Made by a program: the position numbers and the translations under genes. Shown here in pieces: positions 8,911 through 16,645 of a stretch of 64,000 nucleotides of DNA. The notes under the pieces are model-generated. The model was given only the letters and a program-made list of their open reading frames with translations. It had not been told where the DNA came from and did not search any database. Position 1 is the stretch's first letter; each line of letters starts with the position of its first letter. Source of the DNA: Chitinophagaceae bacterium (GTDB taxonomy: Bacteria; Bacteroidota; Bacteroidia; Chitinophagales; Chitinophagaceae); NCBI GenBank assembly GCA_013140985.1, contig JABFRU010000021.1, positions 1-64,000 of the forward strand. Reading direction: 5' to 3'.

Positions 8911-9878
8911 ATCATGATCTCCAGAATATTGCCCGCCACTTCCAGCCCTGCATTTCTCCCGGTATCACTAAATATTATTTTCCCGCTTTTTTTGTCTGAC
9001 AGGTTTACCAAAATGCTTGCGGTCATGCTTTCCTCAATACGTCCGTCCATCAGGCCGTGGATAGGTGAAGCCAATTCGGTGGACTCGCCCCGGTAAGCTG
9101 TGATCTGAAGCAAGTATTTTTTATTTTCCAAACCGATCTCGACTTTATTTATATCGGCAAATGATCTTCGCAGTTTTGTTCTGTTGTAAGTAGTAAAGCG
9201 AAATAATTTTCCATTTAGCCAAAGGCCTGCGATAAAACCGGTGAAAGAACTTTTCATCCAGGGAATTTTTGCTACAGATACTTTTACTGAAATTCCCGGC
9301 TCGCTGAAGTGATTACTTTGCATCCAGAAATAAGCCGAAGGAAAAGAGTGACCCCAATCTTTTTCAATATATCCCCTGCCATTATCAAAGTTGGTCATTT
9401 CTCCCCCGATCTCCAGCTCACCCATAATGCTATGATCCATACTTACAATACCATGATAACATTGCATAAAAGGCACAAATGCAAAAGGCCCCATGATGCC
9501 CGGCGAATAAAATGGTTTGGGCCAACCCACATTGCCGGAAAAATTCAATTCCCCCTTCAGTTCCGGCATATTGAATTTAATTCCGTTCTCTGAAAAACTA
9601 TTTTCGTCAATATCAACATGGAATTTTTTTATAGCGGGTTTAAATAAAATCGCATCAAACCTGTGATACTCTGCTGTTTTCTTTTTTCCGTCCAATACCT
9701 GTATAAAAGCCTGCTTGTTTCCTTTCTCGTCCATCGCAATACCCGGAATAAAAGCAAATGCTTTTGTTTCTGCTGCATTCACCACTTTAAAATACCAGCC
9801 TTCGAAATATTTTTTTGTTTTGCCCCAGCCCTGGAATCGTTCGGGATCAAAAAAGGTCCTGAGTTTTTTAAATGGCAT
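8907..9878 (-). CDS. Tocopherol cyclase-like protein
   Basis: Matches the tocopherol-cyclase-like family: an early KKYFEGWYFKVV motif, a Pro/Gly-rich middle (FYSPGIMGPFAFVPF) and the signature GYIEKDWGHSFPSAYFWMQSNHF. It has 323 aa and no signal peptide. In plants and cyanobacteria the family closes the chromanol ring. In heterotrophic Bacteroidota no tocopherol pathway is expected, so a lipocalin-like lipid or isoprenoid-modifying role is more likely. Nothing nearby fixes the substrate. Confidence 0.8.
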   Translation of the reverse strand: MPFKKLRTFFDPERFQGWGKTKKYFEGWYFKVVNAAETKAFAFIPGIAMDEKGNKQAFIQVLDGKKKTAEYHRFDAILFKPAIKKFHVDIDENSFSENGIKFNMPELKGELNFSGNVGWPKPFYSPGIMGPFAFVPFMQCYHGIVSMDHSIMGELEIGGEMTNFDNGRGYIEKDWGHSFPSAYFWMQSNHFSEPGISVKVSVAKIPWMKSSFTGFIAGLWLNGKLFRFTTYNRTKLRRSFADINKVEIGLENKKYLLQITAYRGESTELASPIHGLMDGRIEESMTASILVNLSDKKSGKIIFSDTGRNAGLEVAGNILEIMI

Positions 9879-9944
9879 TGTGATCGTTAAAGAATGAACA
9901 GAAAAGGAACAAAACTGATCTATACAAAAACTTCTTATTGTCAG

Positions 9945-9952
9945 TATTTTTG
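9945..9952 (+). promoter_or_regulatory. Candidate -7 box for the aminotransferase operon
   Basis: TATTTTTG fits TAnnTTTG and lies 27 bases before the likely TTG start of the aminotransferase. A matching -33 element is not clear. Confidence 0.45.
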
Positions 9953-9979
9953 AACATTACTTAACCAATTTATCAAATT

Positions 9980-11122
9980 TTGCATATTCAATCCAAACTT
10001 CCCAATGTCGGCACCACCATCTTTACTGTCATGAGTGGGCTGGCGACAGAATACAATGCTGTCAATCTTGGCCAGGGCTTTCCTGATTTCCCGATGAGTG
10101 ATGAGCTGACCTCGCTGGTGAATAAAGCGATGAAAGATAATTTCAACCAGTATTCGCCCATGCCCGGCTGGCGGCCGTTAATGGAATCTATTTCGGAGAA
10201 AGTAGAATTGCTTTATCAAACAAAGGTCAATCCGGCAACGGAGATCGCCATCACGCCTGGCGGTACGTATGCCATCTATTCTGCGTTCACCACTATTCTT
10301 CAACCCGGCGATGAGGTAATTGTATTTGAACCAGCATACGATAGTTATATTCCGAATATTGAGATAAACGGGGCGAAAGCAATAACGATCAATTTAGTTT
10401 ATCCCGATTATCATATTGACTGGGTTGCTGTAAAGAATGCGGTTACTCCCAAAACAAAAGCGATCATCATCAATTCGCCGCATAACCCCACCGGATCGGT
10501 GATCGGTGAAAAAGATATCATTGAATTAAGAAAGATCGTTGAAGGAACAAATATTTTTATCATCAGCGATGAGGTGTATGAGCATTTGATCTTTGACAAT
10601 ATCCCGCATCAATCCATTCTTCGTTATCCCGACCTGTTGCAAAGAAGTTTTGTTTGTTTTTCTTTTGGCAAAGTGTATAACTGCACCGGCTGGAAACTGG
10701 GCTACTGCATTGCGCCCGAACCGTTGATGAAAGAATTCAGAAAAGTTCATCAATACAATTGTTTTAGTTGTCACACTCCTTCGCAGGTAGCATTGGCTGA
10801 ATTTCTGAAAAACAAAGACGCTTATTTATCGCTATCATCTTTGATGCAGGAGAAAAGAGATCATTTCAGAGAATTAATGAAGCAAACAAGATTTACGATG
10901 CATGATTCTTTCGGCAGCTATTTTATTTGTGGTACTTATGAACGCATCAGCGATGAGGCCGATAAAGATCTTGCTATCCGCTTAACCAAAGAAGCCGGTG
11001 TGGCAACGATACCCGTTTCTGCTTTTTATCAGAATGGGAAAGATGATAAGGTGCTGCGTTTTTGTTTTTCAAAAAAGAAAGAAACGCTGGAAGCTGCTGT
11101 TGAAAAACTGTCCCGTTTTTGA
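9980..11122 (+). CDS. PLP-dependent methionine-type aminotransferase (YbdL-like)
   Basis: Class I/II fold-type I aminotransferase closest in pattern to the methionine/kynurenine aminotransferase YbdL group, which makes or uses 4-methylthio-2-oxobutanoate. Motifs: NLGQGFPDFP near the N-terminus, NSPHNPTGSV in the middle, ISDEVYEHL, and the PLP-lysine context SFGKVYNCTGWKLGY. Start choice: no ATG precedes the conserved MHIQSKLPNVGTTIF, so TTG at 9980 is used. The stop overlaps the start of the EamA gene (TGATG), so the two are translationally coupled. Confidence 0.9.
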   Translation: MHIQSKLPNVGTTIFTVMSGLATEYNAVNLGQGFPDFPMSDELTSLVNKAMKDNFNQYSPMPGWRPLMESISEKVELLYQTKVNPATEIAITPGGTYAIYSAFTTILQPGDEVIVFEPAYDSYIPNIEINGAKAITINLVYPDYHIDWVAVKNAVTPKTKAIIINSPHNPTGSVIGEKDIIELRKIVEGTNIFIISDEVYEHLIFDNIPHQSILRYPDLLQRSFVCFSFGKVYNCTGWKLGYCIAPEPLMKEFRKVHQYNCFSCHTPSQVALAEFLKNKDAYLSLSSLMQEKRDHFRELMKQTRFTMHDSFGSYFICGTYERISDEADKDLAIRLTKEAGVATIPVSAFYQNGKDDKVLRFCFSKKKETLEAAVEKLSRF

Positions 11123-12024
11123 TGACCGTTGATTCCCGATACAAAGGAATCTTTTTCATGCTGCTGGCAGCATTGGGGTTTTCTGTAATGGGTGGCGCCG
11201 CCAAAGCATTGAAAGAAAGTTTTAATGCCGGTCAATTGGTTTTCTATCGCAATGCGGTCGGGCTAATTTTTTTATTGCCGGGATTATTCATCAAACCTCC
11301 GGTGCAGGAAGGGGGTAAACCCTTTCGTCTTGCTTTTCGTGGATTGATGGGAACCATTGCGCTGTACACATTATTGTATTGTGTGCTGCATATTCCCCTG
11401 GGCACTGCGATGAGTTATAATCTTACTTCGGCCTTGTTCATTGCGATCTTTTCTTATTTCTTGTTCGGGGAATTTCATGGTACCCGGGTGGCTATTGCTG
11501 TTGTGTTGGGTTTTGCAGGAATGCTTTTTATCTATAAACCGGTGATGCACCTGCCCTGGTATTATCATTTGGCGGGATTGATATCGGGCATTACTTCAGC
11601 GATCGCTTACCTCACCGTTCACCGGCTGGCAAAATATTATGATCCGAGAGTGATCGTTCTTTCTTTTTTGTTATGCGGGTTTTTGGTTCCGCTGATCACC
11701 ATGCTCATTCATTATACAACCGGCACTCCCGCCGATGGGTTGTTCATTATTGATTTCAAATGGCCGGATGGGATCGAATGGTGCTGGGTCCTGCTCATGG
11801 GGCTTGCTGCATTATTCGGACAATATTTTGTTACCAAAGCCTATGGCTCGGATAAGGCCGGAATAGTTTCTGTCTTTGGTTATGCCAATATCATCTACTC
11901 TGTATTCATTGGCCTGATGCTGGGCGATGCCTTCCCCGATTGGATGAGCTGGCTGGGTATTACCTGTATCATTGTAAGCGGTATCATCATTTCACTTGTA
12001 AAGCGTAAAACAGCGGCTTCCTGA
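11122..12024 (+). CDS. EamA/DMT-family transporter
   Basis: Drug/metabolite-transporter superfamily permease of about 300 aa with ten predicted membrane helices in two EamA repeats. The first repeat begins at FFMLLAALGFSVMGG. The track start is an upstream TTG; I prefer the ATG at 11122, which shares its A with the preceding TGA stop (MTVDSRYKG). Coupling to the aminotransferase suggests export or uptake of an amino-acid-related compound, but this is inference. Confidence 0.88.
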   Translation: MTVDSRYKGIFFMLLAALGFSVMGGAAKALKESFNAGQLVFYRNAVGLIFLLPGLFIKPPVQEGGKPFRLAFRGLMGTIALYTLLYCVLHIPLGTAMSYNLTSALFIAIFSYFLFGEFHGTRVAIAVVLGFAGMLFIYKPVMHLPWYYHLAGLISGITSAIAYLTVHRLAKYYDPRVIVLSFLLCGFLVPLITMLIHYTTGTPADGLFIIDFKWPDGIEWCWVLLMGLAALFGQYFVTKAYGSDKAGIVSVFGYANIIYSVFIGLMLGDAFPDWMSWLGITCIIVSGIIISLVKRKTAAS

Positions 12025-12051
12025 CCTTTTTAAAAAATAGTTGAAAAAATG

Positions 12052-12089
12052 TTTGGTCATACGAAAAGTCTTATCGTATATTTGCGATA
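12052..12089 (+). promoter_or_regulatory. arsR promoter with operator around the -7 box
   Basis: A TTTG at 12052-12055 is followed 21 bases later by TATATTTG (12077-12084), a full Bacteroidota -33/-7 pair. The -7 box is framed by an inverted repeat TATCG-N8-CGATA (12072-12089). Binding of a dimeric ArsR there would block the promoter, so arsenite-relieved autorepression is the natural reading. The arms are only 5 bp. Confidence 0.7.
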
Positions 12090-12101
12090 TAAGATTTAAA
12101 T

Positions 12102-12437
12102 ATGGCTATTCATAAAAAAGAAGAATTCACACAAAAGGAGCAGGACCTTGCCAATTTTGCTAAAGCAATGGCCCATCCTGCCCGCATCGCTATACTAAAA
12201 GTGCTGGCGCAACGAAATGAATGTATCTGCGGCGAGATCGTTGAATTGCTACCATTAGCACAATCAACCGTATCACAACATTTAAAAGAATTAAAGAATG
12301 CCGGGCTGATCGAAGGAACTATTGACGGGCCCCGCAGTTGTTATTGTATCAACTGGAAGGCCTTTGAAAAATTCAACAGTGAATTCACTTCCTTGTTCAA
12401 TAATTTAAAAATAAAGAATGAAAAAGCCTGTTGCTGA
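12102..12437 (+). CDS. arsR: ArsR-family metalloregulator
   Basis: A 111 aa winged-helix repressor. The recognition helix region is LAQSTVSQHLKELKNAGLIEG. An ECICGE motif precedes it at the position of the classical ELCVCDL metal site, and further Cys lie at SCYC and at the C-terminus (KACC). It probably binds arsenite or a related thiophilic metal and releases DNA. It heads a five-gene arsenic cluster and has an inverted repeat over its own promoter, so autoregulation is likely. Confidence 0.92.
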   Translation: MAIHKKEEFTQKEQDLANFAKAMAHPARIAILKVLAQRNECICGEIVELLPLAQSTVSQHLKELKNAGLIEGTIDGPRSCYCINWKAFEKFNSEFTSLFNNLKIKNEKACC

Positions 12438-12439
12438 CC

Positions 12440-12784
12440 ATGAACGTTTCTAAAACATACTATCCCTTTGGCCAGCACAAGATCCTTGCTGACAAAGAAA
12501 CGGGTTCGGCATATTGGTCCATTACCGGAAAGGATCTGCAATTCACCTGGTTTGAAGTTGCGCCTGAAACAAATTTTGCTGAACATAAACACAATAGCGA
12601 ACAAATAACTTTTGTGCTGGAGGGTGAGCTGTTTTTTAAAATAGAGAATGAGGTCTATAAACTGTCCGCGGGAGATTCTATAATGATCCCATCCAATAAA
12701 GAACATTCTGTGTGGACCGGTTCTGTTCCGGCCAAAGCCGTTGACGCCTGGTCGCCCATCAATCAAAAATATTTATCCATTTAA
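12440..12784 (+). CDS. Cupin-domain protein
   Basis: A single small cupin barrel of 114 aa. Motif 1 is seen as HKHNSEQITFVLEGEL and motif 2 around GDSIMIPSNKEHSVW, so His/Glu metal ligands are present. The track begins at an upstream TTG; ATG 12440, 2 bases after the arsR stop, is better. It sits between arsR and arsM in the same operon. A role in handling arsenicals is suggested by position only; it could be a small-molecule sensor or dioxygenase-like enzyme. Confidence 0.85.
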   Translation: MNVSKTYYPFGQHKILADKETGSAYWSITGKDLQFTWFEVAPETNFAEHKHNSEQITFVLEGELFFKIENEVYKLSAGDSIMIPSNKEHSVWTGSVPAKAVDAWSPINQKYLSI

Positions 12785-12795
12785 AAAGTATAACC

Positions 12796-13653
12796 ATGAA
12801 CACAAATGCAGAACTCAAAAAAACGGTCCGTGATAAGTATGCGGAAATTGCCAATCAGTCCAAAGAGCAAAACCTTTCTTCTTGTTGCGGAGCAACCTCT
12901 TCCTGCTGTGGCGATGATGTATATAATATCATGGCCGATGATTATTCTAAACTGGAAGGATATAACCCGGAAGCCGATCTTGGTTTGGGTTGTGGTTTGC
13001 CTACCGAATTTGCTAAGATCAAAGAAGGCGATACGGTAATTGATCTTGGCAGCGGAGCTGGCAATGATGCATTTATTGCCCGGAGACTTACAGGCGAAAA
13101 TGGAAAAGTGATCGGTATAGATTTCACAGAGCCAATGATCGCCAGGGCCAGAGAAAATGCAGAAAAGCTTGGATTAAATAATGTGGAGTTCCGCCAGGGA
13201 GATATAGAAGATATGCCCGTTACTTCCAACAAAGCGGATGTTATTGTAAGCAACTGTGTGTTGAACCTTGTACCCAACAAGCATAAAGTGTTCAGCGAAA
13301 TTTACCGTGTATTAAAACCGGGCGGACATTTTTCCATCTCAGATATTGTATTGGAAGGCCCTATCCCTGATAAATGGAAAGAGGTTGCTGAACTCTATGC
13401 CGGTTGTGTGTCCGGCGCCATTCAGAAAAAAGAATACCTCGGTATCATTGAAGAATCGGGTTTTAAAAATATCACATTACAAAAAGATAAAACAATCACT
13501 ATTCCCGATGATATCCTGGCCAACTATTTATCTGCGGAAGAAATTACAGAATTCAAAAGTGGAACAACCAGAATTACCAGCATAACAGTATATGCAGACA
13601 AGCCGGCCAAGGATGATCGTAATTGCTGTGAGCCGGGAAGTGGTTGTTGCTAA
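12796..13653 (+). CDS. arsM: Arsenite methyltransferase
   Basis: SAM-dependent enzyme that methylates As(III). The SAM site is VIDLGSGAGNDAF (about 81-93). The three conserved arsenic-binding Cys correspond to C66 (LGCGLP), C154 (SNCVLN) and C204 (YAGCVSG). Extra paired Cys occur at the N-terminus (SSCCGATSSCCGDD) and at the tail (CCEPGSGCC). At 285 aa it is normal for the family. It lies 11 bases after the cupin gene. No arsenite efflux gene is present nearby, so methylation may be the main detoxification route encoded here. Confidence 0.95.
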   Translation: MNTNAELKKTVRDKYAEIANQSKEQNLSSCCGATSSCCGDDVYNIMADDYSKLEGYNPEADLGLGCGLPTEFAKIKEGDTVIDLGSGAGNDAFIARRLTGENGKVIGIDFTEPMIARARENAEKLGLNNVEFRQGDIEDMPVTSNKADVIVSNCVLNLVPNKHKVFSEIYRVLKPGGHFSISDIVLEGPIPDKWKEVAELYAGCVSGAIQKKEYLGIIEESGFKNITLQKDKTITIPDDILANYLSAEEITEFKSGTTRITSITVYADKPAKDDRNCCEPGSGCC

Positions 13654-13681
13654 TAAAGACTGTTTCTATTTTAAAACATCC

Positions 13682-13706
13682 TTAGCCCCTTTATGGGGTT
13701 GGGGGC
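13682..13706 (+). repeat. CCCCTTTA-GGGG intergenic repeat, copy 1
   Basis: TTAGCCCCTTTATGGGGTT followed by a G-run is a near-palindrome shared with copies at 52507 and 57401. It sits in the spacer just before the Cys-rich microprotein gene. Confidence 0.65.
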
Positions 13707-13718
13707 AAAAGTAAAGCC

Positions 13719-13805
13719 ATGAACACAAACATTCAAAAAGACCCGGGTTGTTGTGAAGCGGGCAGCATTTGCTGCGGAAACGACGGCGGTATCGGGTGTT
13801 GTTAA
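13719..13805 (+). CDS. 28-aa Cys-rich microprotein in the arsenic cluster
   Basis: Absent from the ORF track. ATG at 13719 opens a 28-codon frame ending at TAA 13803-13805. It reads MNTNIQKDPGCCEAG and ends GIGCC, with three CC pairs (six Cys in 28 residues). The start MNTN and the CC-rich tail copy the first four residues and the CCEPGSGCC tail of ArsM upstream, so it may be an internally deleted duplicate of arsM. The frame lies between arsM and arsC on the same strand. Binding of As(III) like a tiny metallothionein is plausible but unproven. It could also be a non-coding remnant. Confidence 0.55.
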   Translation: MNTNIQKDPGCCEAGSICCGNDGGIGCC

Positions 13806-13812
13806 AAAACAC

Positions 13813-13835
13813 GGGTCTCGTCAATGGCGAGACCC
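13813..13835 (+). terminator. Stem-loop between the microprotein and arsC
   Basis: GGGTCTCG / CGAGACCC forms a perfect 8-bp stem with a 7-nt loop, followed by a weak T-containing run. It could attenuate transcription or stabilise the mRNA ahead of arsC. Confidence 0.5.
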
Positions 13836-13849
13836 TTACCTTTACCACT

Positions 13850-14242
13850 ATGGTCAAGAAGATTCTCTTTGTTTGCGTTGAGAATAGCAATCGTTCCCAG
13901 ATGAGCCAGGCTTTTGCCAAAATGATCGGTGGCGCTTCAGTAAAAGCTTACAGCGCAGGCTCAAAACCCTCAGGAAGAATAAATCAAAAAGCGATCGTCG
14001 CCATGAAAGAGCTGGGCTATGATCTGAAATCACATCGCTCCAAATCATTGGATCAAATAGAAGAGTATGCTCCTTTTGATGCTGTTGTTACGATGGGATG
14101 CGGTGATGCCTGTCCCTGGATGCCGGCCAAACAATTCATTGAATGGGATATTCCCGATCCAAGGGAAATGAATGAAGAAGACTTCAACAAAGTAAGAGAT
14201 CTTATAAAAGAAAAAGTTACTGATCTATTGAAGTCGCTTTAG
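13850..14242 (+). CDS. arsC: ArsC-type arsenate reductase (LMW-phosphatase fold)
   Basis: Reduces arsenate to arsenite, feeding ArsM. The CX5R loop is CVENSNRS (C9, R15). Further Cys at C84 and C88 (GCGDACPW) fit the relay Cys of thioredoxin-coupled ArsC, and DPRE near 103 supplies the acid. The track frame begins at 13769 inside the microprotein region; the true start is ATG 13850, giving 130 aa. Its 3' end overlaps the convergent NTF2-like gene by 26 bases. A protein tyrosine phosphatase is the alternative, less likely in this cluster. Confidence 0.88.
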   Translation: MVKKILFVCVENSNRSQMSQAFAKMIGGASVKAYSAGSKPSGRINQKAIVAMKELGYDLKSHRSKSLDQIEEYAPFDAVVTMGCGDACPWMPAKQFIEWDIPDPREMNEEDFNKVRDLIKEKVTDLLKSL

Positions 14243-14792
14243 GTTTCTTATCGATATATTTTTCGGGAATAGGATTCTCTTTGCTTTCACTCTCCCATAA
14301 AATACTCAGCACCCACCAGCGTTGGCCATCGTTCCATAATTGAAAACTATTGATGCCGCGGATAAATGGTTTTTCGTCCGCTTTTGTCTTCCGGCTTTCA
14401 TAGCTGCTGAATGCATGAAGGATATTGCCGTATTGTTCTGTTTTCCTTCCTATCTCTGTTTCAAAAAAACCATTGGCCTCAAGAATGGGCCCAAGACCGT
14501 TGATATAATCTTCCACACTATATGTCCTGATCGCACCTTCGCCGGTTTGGGTTTTGCCGGTCGGCATCATGCGGGCATTGGGCATGAACAAGGTTCTCAT
14601 CCTGTCCCAATTCCTTTTTTCCCCGGCCGGACCGGAGATCACATCATAAACAGCTTTGATAATGGCATCCGACGTTGAAACATCAGCAGGGTTGGCCGGA
14701 ATACTGTCTGTTCTTTCTGCAAAAGACTCTGTGCTGATCACCAGGATCAGTATGGATAAAAATATCTTTTTCATGTGTTGATTTGATTTCAA
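14217..14792 (-). CDS. Secreted NTF2/SnoaL-like protein
   Basis: About 190 aa with a signal peptide (KIFLSILILVISTESFA). The body fits the nuclear-transport-factor-2 fold: the helical start AIIKAVYDVISGPAGEKRNW, ARMMPTG, and a closing strand QRWWVLSILWESE. No catalytic residues can be named. Start may be 14792 or the internal Met at 14774 (MKKIF), which begins the signal peptide directly. Its tail overlaps arsC. Related in type, but not in sequence, to the protein at 19523. Confidence 0.75.
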   Translation of the reverse strand: MKSNQHMKKIFLSILILVISTESFAERTDSIPANPADVSTSDAIIKAVYDVISGPAGEKRNWDRMRTLFMPNARMMPTGKTQTGEGAIRTYSVEDYINGLGPILEANGFFETEIGRKTEQYGNILHAFSSYESRKTKADEKPFIRGINSFQLWNDGQRWWVLSILWESESKENPIPEKYIDKKPKATSIDQ

Positions 14793-14841
14793 GATAGTAA
14801 CATTTATTTTTACTCAATCTCCGTTCATAATAAGTTGCCGC

Positions 14842-14923
14842 AATAGAACACAGATGACGCAGATTTGACGGATTTAAACGGATCTGTGCAAACCGGTTTG
14901 ATCCGTGTCATCCGTGTTCTATT
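14842..14923. repeat. Gene-less palindromic element of the ATCCGTGTN family
   Basis: The left arm AATAGAACACAGATGACGCA (14842 onward, about 30 bp) is an imperfect inverted copy of the right arm ending ATCCGTGTTCTATT (14893-14923). The arms match those flanking the GxxExxY gene at 51.2-51.7 kb. No ORF lies between them, so this looks like an internally deleted, MITE-like copy. It forms the upstream region of the GT39 gene. Confidence 0.75.
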
Positions 14924-14930
14924 ACTTATT

Positions 14931-16592
14931 TTGCATAAAATCTCCTTTTTGAAACCATTCATTCCCGGCAGCGTTTATAAATTCCTTTTTGCATTATTGG
15001 GATTGGTGTATCTGACCGGTTTGACCGTGCCGCTGATGGATAACGATTCGGCGCATCATGCCAATATTGCTTTGCATATGCACCTGACCGGCGATTATGC
15101 TTCATTAATCGATCATAACGGTGATTATTTAGATAAACCGCATTTGTTATTCTGGCTTTCTGCTTTTTGTTACAAAATATTTGGCGTAACGGGTTTCGCT
15201 TATAAGTTTCCTTCTTTCCTGTTTACGATCCTTGGTGTTTATTCCACTTACCGGCTTGGAAAATCTTTATACAATAAGGAGGTCGGTAAACTTGCCGCAC
15301 TGATCCTTGCTTCTTCATTTGCATTCATATTGGCCAACAATGATGTGCGGATGGATGCGATGCTGACCGCCTGCATCGCATTGGCAACATGGCAGCTCGC
15401 AGAATTCATTCAACATAAAAAACTATTGAATGTGGCCGGCGCTACGTTGGGATTAGCTCTTGGATTTTCAACCAAAGGAATGATAGCCGTATTTGTTCCG
15501 GCCATCGGCGCAGTCTTTTATATTTTATACAGAAAGGACTGGAAGATCTTCTTCAACTGGAAATGGCTGCCAATGCTGTTATTGTTTGCTGTTTTTATTT
15601 CGCCGGTTTTGTATTGCTATTACCTGCAGTATGATCTTCATCCCGAAAAAGTAGTGAGAGGAAAAGATCATATCAGTGGCATTAAATTTATTTTGCTGAA
15701 TCAAAGTGTTGAGCGTTTTGGCGGAGAAACGGGTGATATATCAAAACAGGACTATTTCTTTTTCCTTCATTCTTTTCTCTGGGCTTTTGCGCCATGGAGT
15801 ATTCTTGCTTATATCGCTATTGCAGGAAGGATAAAGAATTTCCTGAAACGAAAAGAAGAATGGTTAACGGCCGGAACTTTTCTAGTGATGCTTATTCTTG
15901 TTTCTCTTTCCGGTTTCAAGTTGCCGCACTATTTGAATATTATTTTTCCTGCTGCTTCGGTGATGACAGCGGTATTCATTATTAATTCCCAATCCAGGGG
16001 GAAGTTCACAAGATCAATTTTTTCTATTCAGCTGGTTGTTTCAGTTTTACTCCTCGTTGCTGTTGCGGTTATTAATGCCTTGGCTTTCCCGGTTAAAAAC
16101 ATCTGGATCATTATAATGCTGGTATTATTACTGGCCCATGTTTTTTATTTTATCAAAAGCAAAATGATACCGCCCTTACAAAAAGCTGTGTTGATCCCTG
16201 TGGCTACAATGATCCTTTGTTTCTTTTTATTGAATACTAATTTCTACCAGCAGCTATTAAAATACCAGGGCGGCAATCAGCTGGCTTCTAAAACAGGGGG
16301 CAAGGTTGATCTTAATAATGTTTATTTCTGGAAGGAGACACAAAGCTCTTCTTTTGTTTTTTATACAAAGACATTGCGCAAACAGTTTGATGATTCGGTT
16401 TTGATTGATGGAAAAAAGATATGGTTGTTATATGATATAAAGGATGAGACTGAGATCAAGGTTAAGTATAAGATCGGTGAACGATTTGAAACATTGGACT
16501 ATGAGATAACCAAGATTGATATAAAGTTTGTGAACCCGGAGAAGAGAGAGAAACAGTGCAGCAAGATGGTGTTAGGGGAAATTTTCAGATAA
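14931..16592 (+). CDS. GT39-type membrane glycosyltransferase (ArnT-like)
   Basis: Integral-membrane glycosyltransferase with about 11-12 hydrophobic helices. The first periplasmic loop carries the acidic catalytic motif MDNDSAHHANIA, followed by YLDKPHLLFWLSAFCYKIFG, typical of GT39/ArnT/PMT-like enzymes that transfer sugars from polyprenyl-phosphate donors to lipid or protein acceptors. The track starts at TTG 14865 inside the palindromic repeat; TTG 14931 (MHKISFLKPF) just past it is preferred, giving 553 aa. Acceptor and sugar are unknown. It converges on the hybrid kinase gene. Confidence 0.82.
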   Translation: MHKISFLKPFIPGSVYKFLFALLGLVYLTGLTVPLMDNDSAHHANIALHMHLTGDYASLIDHNGDYLDKPHLLFWLSAFCYKIFGVTGFAYKFPSFLFTILGVYSTYRLGKSLYNKEVGKLAALILASSFAFILANNDVRMDAMLTACIALATWQLAEFIQHKKLLNVAGATLGLALGFSTKGMIAVFVPAIGAVFYILYRKDWKIFFNWKWLPMLLLFAVFISPVLYCYYLQYDLHPEKVVRGKDHISGIKFILLNQSVERFGGETGDISKQDYFFFLHSFLWAFAPWSILAYIAIAGRIKNFLKRKEEWLTAGTFLVMLILVSLSGFKLPHYLNIIFPAASVMTAVFIINSQSRGKFTRSIFSIQLVVSVLLLVAVAVINALAFPVKNIWIIIMLVLLLAHVFYFIKSKMIPPLQKAVLIPVATMILCFFLLNTNFYQQLLKYQGGNQLASKTGGKVDLNNVYFWKETQSSSFVFYTKTLRKQFDDSVLIDGKKIWLLYDIKDETEIKVKYKIGERFETLDYEITKIDIKFVNPEKREKQCSKMVLGEIFR

Positions 16593-16645
16593 TGGTGGTG
16601 TTTTTTGGGAAAACGTATTTCGCCGGCCTGTTATCAAAGACTCAC

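Noticed and set aside
12341-12766. 141-aa minus-strand ORF across arsR/cupin
   Set aside because: Lies opposite two real genes of an operon and has no recognisable domain.
14865-14930. N-terminal extension of the GT39 ORF
   Set aside because: It is translated from the palindromic repeat element, not from conserved protein sequence.
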